This document shows, piece after piece, positions 1 through 5,596 of a stretch of DNA of 5,663 nucleotides. This stretch comes from T3SED10-260 sp035363255 (GTDB taxonomy: Bacteria; Caldisericota; Caldisericia; UBA6126). The notes beneath the pieces are model-generated. The model was not told the DNA's origin. It saw only the letters and a program-made list of their open reading frames with translations, and searched no databases. The stretch covers positions 1 to 5,663 of the forward strand of contig DAOSES010000044.1 in NCBI GenBank assembly GCA_035363255.1, written 5' to 3'. The first letter of the stretch is position 1, and each line of letters starts with the position of its first letter. A program made the position numbers and the translations under genes.

Positions 1-127
1 AGTTATAATATGATACTTGGCACTTAAGCTCTTCATAGCGCTTTTTCGAGGTATTTTCTAAAATGAACAATCTTGGTATTCTTTTCAAAAAAGTCAATTC
101 ATGCTGACAATATGATATTCTTTCCAT
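1..127 (-). CDS. Possible 5' part of a divergent gene, cut by the window edge
   Basis: On the minus strand a frame is open from an ATG at 127-125 to the left edge, giving about 42 codons that begin MERISYCQHELTFLKR and continue with a lysine/arginine/glutamate-rich stretch (TSKKRYEELK). An in-frame TAA lies two codons before the ATG, so this is the first ATG of the frame. The residue mix looks like a soluble, partly helical protein. No family is recognised. Against it, no Shine-Dalgarno sequence precedes the ATG, and a frame of this length can be open by chance in AT-rich DNA. If real, it would be transcribed divergently from the 919-residue protein gene. Its function cannot be stated. Confidence 0.22.
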   Translation of the reverse strand, partial: MERISYCQHELTFLKRIPRLFILENTSKKRYEELKCQVSYYN

Positions 128-149
128 GCCATATTAAGATAGCTTATTC

Positions 150-162
150 TTTTTCTTGATAC
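150..162 (+). repeat. 13-base sequence shared with the second upstream region (copy 1)
   Basis: TTTTTCTTGATAC occurs here and again, exactly and in the same strand orientation, at 5525-5537 upstream of the minus-strand gene. Here it lies three bases before a candidate -35 box (166-171). At the other site it overlaps the candidate -35 box. It may be a shared regulator-binding site. Chance identity of AT-rich DNA is the alternative. Confidence 0.4.
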
Positions 163-165
163 CTT

Positions 166-193
166 TTGATTCTATTGTTTGACGCTATATACT
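166..193 (+). promoter_or_regulatory. Candidate SigA-type promoter of the 919-residue protein gene
   Basis: TTGATT (166-171) and TATACT (188-193) are separated by 16 bases and match the TTGACA/TATAAT consensus at 4 and 5 of 6 positions. A start near 200 would give a leader of roughly 150 bases carrying the inverted repeat at 225-253. Alternatives closer to the gene are TATAAT at 268-273, whose -35 position reads the poor TGCGAC (245-250), and TATAAT at 310-315, with no good -35. The sequence alone cannot decide between them. Confidence 0.35.
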
Positions 194-224
194 GAATAGA
201 TAAGGGTTTATTGTCTTGTTAAAC

Positions 225-253
225 TGAGTCAACACCCCCGTCCCTGCGACTCA
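225..253. repeat. Inverted repeat in the leader, TGAGTC / GACTCA
   Basis: TGAGTC (225-230) and GACTCA (248-253) are perfect complements around a 17-base C-rich loop. After one C/T mismatch the stem can be extended by AAA (221-223) against TTT (255-257). In plus-strand RNA this would be a modest hairpin followed by TTTT, so it could act as a weak terminator/attenuator or as an operator. The large loop and short stem make it weak. The right arm overlaps the IS-end-like stretch. Confidence 0.35.
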
Positions 254-266
254 TTTTAGTTGGACA
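239..266. mobile_element. Stretch resembling a solo terminal repeat of an IS3/IS150-group element
   Basis: The core CTCATTTTAGTTGGACA (250-266), preceded by CCCTGC, resembles, from memory, the terminal inverted repeats of IS150-group elements. These typically carry a CTGC...CATTTT-GTTGGAC type sequence. No transposase frame follows, and no matching inverted copy (TGTCCAAC) was found elsewhere in the window. If the resemblance is real, it is a relic or solo end. The similarity is remembered, not computed. Confidence 0.22.
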
Positions 267-340
267 CTATAATTATTAAAAGAAGAGATGATAAAATTGG
301 TTTTGATTATATAATATTATCAATATGATGCTCGCTAAAA

Positions 341-346
341 AAGGAG
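341..346 (+). promoter_or_regulatory. Ribosome binding site of the 919-residue protein gene
   Basis: AAGGAG lies 7 bases before the ATG at 354. This is a near-consensus Shine-Dalgarno sequence at standard spacing, and it fixes the start used here. The encoded N-terminus is a good signal peptide, which independently supports that start. Confidence 0.85.
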
Positions 347-353
347 TTATAAA

Positions 354-3113
354 ATGAAATTATTCTCACGTATTGTTTCATTGATGGTATCCTTGTTTTT
401 AGTCCTACCAGTCCTTACTTTTGCTGCCCCAATAGCTGGATTGGACCATAAAATTGCTGGTTATGGAGCTGTAGCAGGCGATTTATACTCCCCAATCAGC
501 TCCAGTATATACAACAATCAGCTTTATGCCCTCGACCAATTGGGCATATCTATATTTGATTTATCCTCCAAACAACTAAGCAAGCAGTTTAAATATGCCT
601 ATATTCCTACAAATGACTCTCAAGCCTGGGACGATCCCAAAACCTGGGCAGCTTTTCTAAGCAGTTTTTCAAATGGAATTTTAGGTCTCATGGAAGGCTT
701 ATTGATGGGATCAGGGGGTCTTGGCTCCATCGATTCAAGCAGTGCCAACTTTATCAAACCTGATCTACATTTTGACTCTGCAGGCAGGCTTTTTCTTGTA
801 AGCAACCAAGGCATCCAGCAGCTCAATCCCAATACTGGTGCTTTGATAAGCACCGTAGCTATTCCCGAGACAAGACCCTCAAACCCCGAGGAAAAAATCT
901 CAGTTACCATGGTTTCCAAACTGATTAATGACAAACTCTACATACTCCAGACAGTTTCTGAGATGGAATCCTTTATGGATTCTGGAGAACACACCATCCT
1001 AATCATGACCCTGGATGGAAAAATAGAAAAAAAGATTGATCTAAGCATCGAAAATGAAGATTTAATCGTAATGCCCAGCGATTTTGTGTATTTACCCGAC
1101 TTAGCTGCCTTTGGCTTAATTGCAGTCGAACTTTTTAGTCGCGACTCCTCTCTGCCTTTTTTGTTTTTTGATCAAGAAGGAAATTCAATTCCATGTACTG
1201 GCAAGGATTTGAAGGCTATCCCCACCAGCATCGCTTTCCAAAAGCCAGATAAAGTTGTACTATCAGGCGTTGCAACGAGCTCTGGTCTTGATGTCAATGC
1301 TAGTTGCACCCTCATGACCTTAAGCTATCAACAAAATGAGGAAGGAATCATCGAATTCAAATCAGAAAAAAAACTTCCCCACAAAAACTTCGGTATGAGT
1401 GCAATTGATTTATTTGTAAATGACTCAGAGATAAGCATGATCACCACAGGTACCATGGAAACCCCCATATGGGAAGCAAGAGTATTTTACATCCATGACG
1501 ACAAAGTGGTCGATAGAATTGGCAATTCAATCTATGGAAAAGGAAAAGTTTTTGGTTCAATAGCATTTGCGATTGATCCTGAAGGCAACCTTTATGAGAC
1601 AAGTTTTACCAATTCGTTTATCAATAAATATGACAAAAATGGAAACTACCTGTCCAGCATCGACATTGACCTTGAAACCACCTCCTCTTTAATGGGCTTG
1701 ATCGCTATTTTTCCTACGGTGCTTGATATGGCTATCGACGGAGATTATCTGTATTTAAACAACCTACTGCCCGGCACCATATGCAGATATTCCTTCGTTG
1801 ACGAATCCTGGGAACAGCTTTTTGCTGAGGATTTAGAAGCATCATTAAGTTCTTTCAATCTCTTTTTCTCCATGAAAATGGATGATGATACTCTATTTAT
1901 GCTAGATTCATCAAAACTAAATGATGGAAGTCCCAACTTTCTCTTTCTCGATGAAAACTTAGAGCTATCATCCATAAATCTGGAAGATTCCCCAACATTT
2001 GATGATGATGACTCGCCTATATTTATGGGCTTTTCCATGACAGATACCGAATACCTTTTTCTGGACTCAATCGGACAAAGCATTTGGAAATACAACAGAT
2101 TGAACAGAAAGTATAGCGGTCAAATCACACTCCCCCAAAATTCAAATGGTTTCTACACTTCGTTCGATCTGTACCCTGATGAATCTCTTATCGTGAGCGA
2201 TGTAATCAATGGTGAATTGTTACAAGTTTCACCTGCAGGAGAACTTCTTGGAAAAATCGGGAAAAAAGGGAAAATTGCCATTGGCACAAGCAAAGAAGCA
2301 TACAACGAAAACAAAGACCAGTTTCATATGCCTGTTCGCGTAAAAGTAGCTAACAAACAATTATATGTTTCCGATTTGCTCAACTGTAGATATCACCTTA
2401 TCCCCATTGAAAAACCACCCAGCATTGAATGGGGAAAAGATAGTATGGCTTTCCCCTCTTTTTCAGTTTTTGGGGATGAAAATGTTGAAATTAACTTTAA
2501 TGTGACTCCAAAAATAGATTTCGACCTTTCTATCAGTGCTTCTGAACCATGGTTACAAGTCCCCTCGGATAAAGTTAGATCCACTGCGGGTAAAATTTCA
2601 TTTAAGGTGCTTGGAAAGCAGTTAAATTGCTGGAAAGCCAACGAAGGAATGATAAAAATTTCATGTCCAAGTTATCCTGAACTTTCCAAAGAATTGCGCA
2701 TTACAGTAAATGCAATTGGAAACACCGTGGAAGTTACGATTGGTTCAAACAAAGCAAAGCTCAATGGAAAAGAAGTGTTAATCGATCAGGCATCCATTCC
2801 CTCTATCGTCAATGGCAGAACCTTCGTGGGAATCAGATTTATGGGCGAGATAGTGTTTAACAACTTAGCCAAAATCAACTACGATGCCAAGTCGCAAACT
2901 GTCTTTTTTGAATTGGGAAACAAGAAAATCGAGCTATATATTGGGAAAAACTATGCTCTGGTAAATGGAAACAAAGTAACTCTGGATGTTCCTCCCTTTA
3001 TTTCCAACGGTCGAACCTTTGTCCCCCTGCGCTTTGTTTCTGAAAACCTGGATGCCAGCGTTTCTTATGACTCCAAAACTCAAACCATCACCATAATGTA
3101 TCCTGGCAAATAG
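354..3113 (+). CDS. Secreted beta-propeller protein with BACON/Ig-like and C-terminal stalk (copper amine oxidase N-like) domains
   Basis: The 919-residue product has a signal peptide (about 1-24: K2, R6, a hydrophobic core, and a likely cut in TFA-AP), so it should be exported. Residues about 30-685 form an irregular beta-propeller region. NHL/SMP-30-like blades are clearest at 138-170, 402-438 (FAIDPEGNLYETSF), 605-640 and 659-685 (MPVRVKVANKQLYVSDLLN). Residues 689-788 look like a BACON/Ig-like domain (ASEPWLQVPSDKV, then TAGKISFKV). Residues 793-916 are two stalk repeats of the copper amine oxidase N-terminal-like family. The second is near canonical (NGRTFVPLRFVSE at 885-897). The first has NGRTFVGIRFMGE (820-832). 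The name does not mean oxidase activity, since no catalytic domain is present. Odd points are the hydrophobic, glycine-rich insertions at 98-127 and 442-461 and an acidic run, DDDD, at 550-553. There is no SLH, LPXTG or lipobox. It converges with the downstream gene. A role in extracellular binding or wall association is inferred, and the ligand is unknown. Confidence 0.9.
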   Translation: MKLFSRIVSLMVSLFLVLPVLTFAAPIAGLDHKIAGYGAVAGDLYSPISSSIYNNQLYALDQLGISIFDLSSKQLSKQFKYAYIPTNDSQAWDDPKTWAAFLSSFSNGILGLMEGLLMGSGGLGSIDSSSANFIKPDLHFDSAGRLFLVSNQGIQQLNPNTGALISTVAIPETRPSNPEEKISVTMVSKLINDKLYILQTVSEMESFMDSGEHTILIMTLDGKIEKKIDLSIENEDLIVMPSDFVYLPDLAAFGLIAVELFSRDSSLPFLFFDQEGNSIPCTGKDLKAIPTSIAFQKPDKVVLSGVATSSGLDVNASCTLMTLSYQQNEEGIIEFKSEKKLPHKNFGMSAIDLFVNDSEISMITTGTMETPIWEARVFYIHDDKVVDRIGNSIYGKGKVFGSIAFAIDPEGNLYETSFTNSFINKYDKNGNYLSSIDIDLETTSSLMGLIAIFPTVLDMAIDGDYLYLNNLLPGTICRYSFVDESWEQLFAEDLEASLSSFNLFFSMKMDDDTLFMLDSSKLNDGSPNFLFLDENLELSSINLEDSPTFDDDDSPIFMGFSMTDTEYLFLDSIGQSIWKYNRLNRKYSGQITLPQNSNGFYTSFDLYPDESLIVSDVINGELLQVSPAGELLGKIGKKGKIAIGTSKEAYNENKDQFHMPVRVKVANKQLYVSDLLNCRYHLIPIEKPPSIEWGKDSMAFPSFSVFGDENVEINFNVTPKIDFDLSISASEPWLQVPSDKVRSTAGKISFKVLGKQLNCWKANEGMIKISCPSYPELSKELRITVNAIGNTVEVTIGSNKAKLNGKEVLIDQASIPSIVNGRTFVGIRFMGEIVFNNLAKINYDAKSQTVFFELGNKKIELYIGKNYALVNGNKVTLDVPPFISNGRTFVPLRFVSENLDASVSYDSKTQTITIMYPGK
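2418..2717 (+). other. BACON/Ig-like domain within the 919-residue protein
   Basis: Residues 689-788 link the propeller to the stalk repeats. The order is a strand-rich start (FSVFGDENVEINFNV), then SASEPWLQVPSD, a glycine-containing turn and strand (TAGKISFKV), GMIKISC, and a closing strand (ELRITVNA). This follows the pattern of BACON domains, in which a W-[LI]-x-[VS] core is followed by a G-x-[IV]-x-[IV] strand. BACON domains were named for proposed carbohydrate binding, but many serve only as spacers. The assignment is by eye, and a generic fibronectin-III or Ig-like domain is the alternative. Confidence 0.5.
2730..3101 (+). other. Tandem stalk (copper amine oxidase N-like) repeats at the C-terminus
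   Basis: Two repeats of about 60 residues lie at 793-855 and 856-916. Each follows the plan 'I-G-x-x-x-A-x-[LV]-N-G-x-x-V', a proline region, 'NGRTFV-x-[IL]-RF', then 'YD-x-K-[ST]-QT-[VI]'. The second copy is typical. The first has lost the conserved proline after RTFV (FVGIR in place of FVPLR) and the PP before the loop, so it is the diverged copy. In Bacillota such domains are common on secreted proteins. No metal-binding or quinone cofactor site is present here. Confidence 0.85.
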
Positions 3114-3120
3114 AAGGCAG

Positions 3121-5469
3121 TTACTCGATTTTGATAGTAAGTTCCTGGGTGCTTTTTGGTTTGAATGCTTTACCAGAAGCATTCTTTAAGACTATTTCAT
3201 CCAGTTTTAACAAGGCCATTCCACTTGATTTGACCTCAAAATCGACTTCAAACAGTATGCCAGACACATCATAGTTTGCTCCTCCAAGCGAGCGTGAAGT
3301 AATAGCTATCTTTTGCTCTGAAGGCACAACAGGATGTAGTTGAAATTTCTTTTCTTTCAGCTCTGGTCCTAATCTGGTAGCTTTGTAGGCTAAGTTTTGT
3401 CTGGGGTAGAGGAAAGATAGCTCAATTGATTCTATTTTAATTAGATTATCAACTTTGACTTGTAGGGTTATGATGTCGCCAGGCTTAAGGTTTGCTTCAG
3501 TTTTGCTTGATATGCTGAAGTCTCCGCTGGGAGGCAGATCTTTTTTTATTCTCGGTTGAGGTTTTACTGCAGTGCTATCTCTTACAACTAAAACCAAACC
3601 ATGATTGCAATCGGTAAGGTAGAGTAGCCCTTCAGCGTCTTGGGAAATAAAGGTAAGTCCCATCCAGTTGAGTTCTGAGCACCATAATAAAGCACCCTCT
3701 GAGGAAAACTTCTGTACTCGACCATTTTCTGTTTCAACTACATAGATATCGTTGTTGGCATCCACCATGACTCCCTGAGGTCCCGATAGTTGGCCAGGGT
3801 TTTTTCCCTTTTCTCCGATGGTTTTAATTGCTTTTCCATCAGGGTCTTTGATGAAGATTTCACCCGTATTGGTTGAGCTGATCAGGATATTGTTGTCTTT
3901 GTCAAGATCAATACCCACAGGCCAATCCCCTTTTATACGTACCTTTTTACTAGTTTTATACTTCATTTTTGTTGAGTTATTTTCCAAAATGGAAAGAGTG
4001 TCAGAAGAAGAGTTAACAATCAGCAGTCTGCCATCAGCATCATATGCTATACCCTGGGGGGCTGAAAAAGATTGCTGGATAGTGGAAATCGGTGAAAAGT
4101 TTTTATTAAACACTTGTACAGTATCAGAATCAATAGCTGTGACAAAGAAGTTTTCATTTTCATCAAAGGCAATACCCGTTGGTCCATACAATTCACCCAG
4201 AGCGACTTTATTATATACCTTCTGAACTTCACCCACATTGGCAATGGGTGAGCCGTCAAGATCAAAAATACTTACACAACTATAGGAAGCATTGGCTACA
4301 AAAATTCTTTGTTGTTGATCAATTCTTATTCCTTGGGGATTTCTCAGGAATCCAAGAGGAAGGGCTTGCTTTTCCATTCTCTCATACATCACTCGGGAGG
4401 ACATGATTGAAGATTTGATGGTACCAAGGTATTCCTTGTCCAATGACATCAAGGTAAGTCGGTTGAAATAACCATCCAGATAGTAGAGAACACCATTCTT
4501 GACCTTGCATGAACTTATCGAGAAAAAATCACTATTCCTTGGATTATCCAGGTCCTCTTCAGTAGTTTTTACCATATCGTCGATATAGATTAGTTTTTCC
4601 CTGGGATTGGCTGGTATCTTGTATCTTCTGATAGTGTCATGGTTGGAGTAGCAAGTAATAAAAAAGTATTGATCTGTGATGGCCATATTGGCAAACCTTA
4701 CATAATAGGATCCTTCTTCCGGGTCAATATCCACAGCTTTTCCAAGGTAGGCACCCTTATCATCAAACTTGTGAATCGAAGCTTCGTACTCCTTTTGATC
4801 GTACAGATGCACATAAAGATAAGCTTTTTCATCGTACTCGATGCCTTCAATGGTTTTTGCTTCTAAAGGCGAGACAAGCTTGTGGGTTGTAAATTCTCGA
4901 ATATATTCGCCCTTTTCAGAAAATATTTTTAAGCCCTGAGTGTAGTCTGCGAGTAGAATTTCTCCTGAGGGTAGAAAACAAAGGTCTATGGGAGTAATCA
5001 ATTGATTGGGAAGCTGACCCTTTTCGCCCCACTTTCGGATAAAAGTTCCATCCTTCTTAAAAACTTGAACAGTTGCATGATAGCCATCCAAGACATAGAT
5101 TTGATCTTCAGGGTCGATGATGATGGAGGTGATTTGTTGAAATTGACCTTCCCCAGACCCCAGTGAGCCAAAACTATACTTATACTTCATGTCTTTACCG
5201 AAAACATCAACTTGCCCCTCCGCTGCATCCCCGATATAGATAGTTCCATCGGAAGCAATAGCTAAGCCTTGTTTGTTGGAAGCATTTACATCCCAACCTG
5301 AGGAAGAAATGCTTCGGAAAGTACTTTGATCAGTAGAAAGACCGATAATCTTTTCAATCGTTAATGGATTTTTATCAATTGCCTGCACTTTTGATTGTAT
5401 GTTGTTTGGAGCAAAAGAAATCATTAAACATAGCACTGAAATGATGCTGATGAACTTGTTTTGTTTCAC
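3121..5469 (-). CDS. Secreted NHL-repeat double-propeller protein with C-terminal cohesin-like domain
   Basis: The 782-residue product starts at GTG (5469-5467), supported by AAGGGG 7 bases upstream and an immediate signal peptide (MKQNKF, hydrophobic core 7-20, likely cut after VQA at 30). C14 is not in a lipobox. Residues about 40-360 form an irregular propeller with NHL-like units at 66-92, 110-141 and 158-187. Residues about 372-632 hold six regular NHL units starting near 375, 427, 468, 513, 561 and 603 (for example GPQGVMVDANNDIYVVETEN), enough for one six-bladed propeller. After a proline/lysine linker (636-648), residues 648-782 look like a cohesin-type beta-sandwich: LKPGDIITLQVKVDNL, IESIELSFLYP, GILFEVDFEVKSSG, then L-K-L-D. 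NHL propellers usually bind proteins, nucleic acids or glycans, and cohesins bind dockerins in cellulosomes. No dockerin was seen here, so a structural or binding role outside the cell is inferred. It converges with the plus-strand gene, and the two TAA/TAG stops are 7 bases apart. Confidence 0.9.
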   Translation of the reverse strand: MKQNKFISIISVLCLMISFAPNNIQSKVQAIDKNPLTIEKIIGLSTDQSTFRSISSSGWDVNASNKQGLAIASDGTIYIGDAAEGQVDVFGKDMKYKYSFGSLGSGEGQFQQITSIIIDPEDQIYVLDGYHATVQVFKKDGTFIRKWGEKGQLPNQLITPIDLCFLPSGEILLADYTQGLKIFSEKGEYIREFTTHKLVSPLEAKTIEGIEYDEKAYLYVHLYDQKEYEASIHKFDDKGAYLGKAVDIDPEEGSYYVRFANMAITDQYFFITCYSNHDTIRRYKIPANPREKLIYIDDMVKTTEEDLDNPRNSDFFSISSCKVKNGVLYYLDGYFNRLTLMSLDKEYLGTIKSSIMSSRVMYERMEKQALPLGFLRNPQGIRIDQQQRIFVANASYSCVSIFDLDGSPIANVGEVQKVYNKVALGELYGPTGIAFDENENFFVTAIDSDTVQVFNKNFSPISTIQQSFSAPQGIAYDADGRLLIVNSSSDTLSILENNSTKMKYKTSKKVRIKGDWPVGIDLDKDNNILISSTNTGEIFIKDPDGKAIKTIGEKGKNPGQLSGPQGVMVDANNDIYVVETENGRVQKFSSEGALLWCSELNWMGLTFISQDAEGLLYLTDCNHGLVLVVRDSTAVKPQPRIKKDLPPSGDFSISSKTEANLKPGDIITLQVKVDNLIKIESIELSFLYPRQNLAYKATRLGPELKEKKFQLHPVVPSEQKIAITSRSLGGANYDVSGILFEVDFEVKSSGMALLKLDEIVLKNASGKAFKPKSTQELTIKIE
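3124..3528 (-). other. Cohesin-like domain within the 782-residue protein
   Basis: Residues 648-782 show the cohesin order of elements. An opening strand carries the K-P-G-D turn (LKPGDIITLQVKVDNL), followed by I-x-S-I-E-L-S-F-L-Y-P, where the 'YDP' of cohesins is replaced by 'YPR'. A middle region (KIAITSRSLGGANYDVSG) corresponds to the usual 'g-x-g-x-L' turn. The domain ends with ILFEVDFEVKSSG and a closing strand (LKLDEIVLKNASGKAF). It is about as long as a cohesin (roughly 135 residues). Closely related Ig-like folds that are not cohesins remain possible. Confidence 0.65.
3163..3184 (+). terminator. Candidate hairpin terminator of the plus-strand gene, inside the opposing gene
   Basis: GAATGCTT (3163-3170), loop TACCAG, and AAGCATTC (3177-3184) form a perfect 8-base-pair stem followed by TTT (3185-3187). 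It lies 50 bases past the stop of the plus-strand gene and within the last codons of the minus-strand gene (residues about 761-768). The 7-base gap between the genes has no terminator, so this is the best candidate for ending the plus-strand transcript. The stem is only moderately GC-rich and the T-tract is short, so termination may be partial. On the minus strand it is preceded by TTAAAG and followed by AAACC, so it is not a minus-strand terminator. Confidence 0.4.
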
Positions 5470-5476
5470 ATTTACA

Positions 5477-5482
5477 CCCCTT
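5477..5482 (-). promoter_or_regulatory. Ribosome binding site of the 782-residue protein gene
   Basis: Read on the minus strand, AAGGGG followed by TGTAAAT precedes the GTG start by 7 bases. It matches AAGGAG at 5 of 6 positions. It decides for the GTG at 5469, because no ATG with a better site lies before the signal peptide. Confidence 0.75.
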
Positions 5483-5511
5483 TAACTATGGAACAAACCT
5501 TGTATACAGTT

Positions 5512-5539
5512 ATTTTACTGTGTTTTTTTCTTGATACAA
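5512..5539 (-). promoter_or_regulatory. Candidate SigA-type promoter of the 782-residue protein gene
   Basis: On the minus strand TTGTAT (5539-5534) and TAAAAT (5517-5512) are separated by 16 bases. The -10 matches TATAAT at 5 of 6 positions, while the -35 keeps only the TTG. Transcription would begin near 5505 and give a leader of about 35 bases carrying the ribosome binding site. A perfect TTGACA on the minus strand at 5635-5630 has no -10 at proper spacing. The weak -35 inside an inverted repeat suggests that a regulator controls this promoter. Confidence 0.4.
5525..5537 (+). repeat. 13-base sequence shared with the first upstream region (copy 2)
   Basis: TTTTTCTTGATAC matches 150-162 exactly on the same strand. 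Relative to the gene it precedes, it is reversed compared with copy 1. It overlaps the candidate -35 box of the minus-strand promoter and the outer inverted-repeat arm at 5534-5540. Confidence 0.4.
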
Positions 5540-5596
5540 GCTACAAGTGGTACAATATTTACAATTGGAATTCACCATATTTGCAAGGCGAAGTGC

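Larger units (their letters stand above)
1..353. other. Intergenic leader region upstream of the 919-residue protein gene
   Basis: This 353-base AT-rich stretch holds no complete gene. A 14-codon plus-strand frame at 63-107 has only a GAGG 11 bases before its ATG and is not considered real. What can be supported is a SigA-like promoter near 166-193, a 13-base sequence at 150-162 also found upstream of the second gene, an inverted repeat at 225-253, an IS-end-like stretch at 239-266 and the ribosome binding site at 341-346. If transcription starts near position 200, the mRNA leader would be about 150 bases. No known riboswitch class was recognised. Confidence 0.6.
5499..5540. repeat. Nested inverted repeats around the minus-strand promoter (candidate operator)
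   Basis: The outer arms CTTGTAT (5499-5505) and ATACAAG (5534-5540) are perfect complements. Inside them, ACAGT (5506-5510) and ACTGT (5517-5521) are perfect complements around TATTTT. The inner palindrome covers the predicted -10 box and the outer arm at 5534-5540 covers the predicted -35 box, as expected for an operator of a dimeric regulator. In plus-strand RNA the inner repeat followed by seven T in a row (5523-5529) would also resemble a weak terminator, which could stop antisense or read-through transcription. Confidence 0.5.

Noticed and set aside
24..46. AAGC / GCTT hairpin followed by T-run as a terminator
   Set aside because: The stem has only four base pairs and a loop longer than the stem.
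63..107. 14-codon plus-strand frame as a leader peptide
   Set aside because: The ribosome binding site is weak and distant (11 bases), the frame has no run of regulatory codons, and it lies upstream of the predicted promoter.
1745..2095. 116-codon open frame on the minus strand within the plus-strand gene
   Set aside because: It lies fully antisense to a well-supported domain-bearing gene, has serine-rich low-information composition and no ribosome binding site of note.
3048..3058. CTGG-ATG-CCAG hairpin as a terminator of the minus-strand gene
   Set aside because: A four-base-pair stem with a three-base loop and only GTTTTC after it on the minus strand is too weak.
2730..3101. Copper amine oxidase activity
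   Set aside because: Only the small N-terminal-like stalk repeats are present. The catalytic domain with its topaquinone tyrosine and copper histidines is absent.
3818..4225. 135-codon open frame on the plus strand within the minus-strand gene
   Set aside because: It is antisense to the NHL repeats of the real gene, and its composition mirrors those repeats. No family or signal was recognised.
5428..5469. Lipoprotein signal peptide for the 782-residue protein because of C14
   Set aside because: The residues before C14 are S-V-L, which do not make a lipobox, and the hydrophobic core continues past the cysteine.
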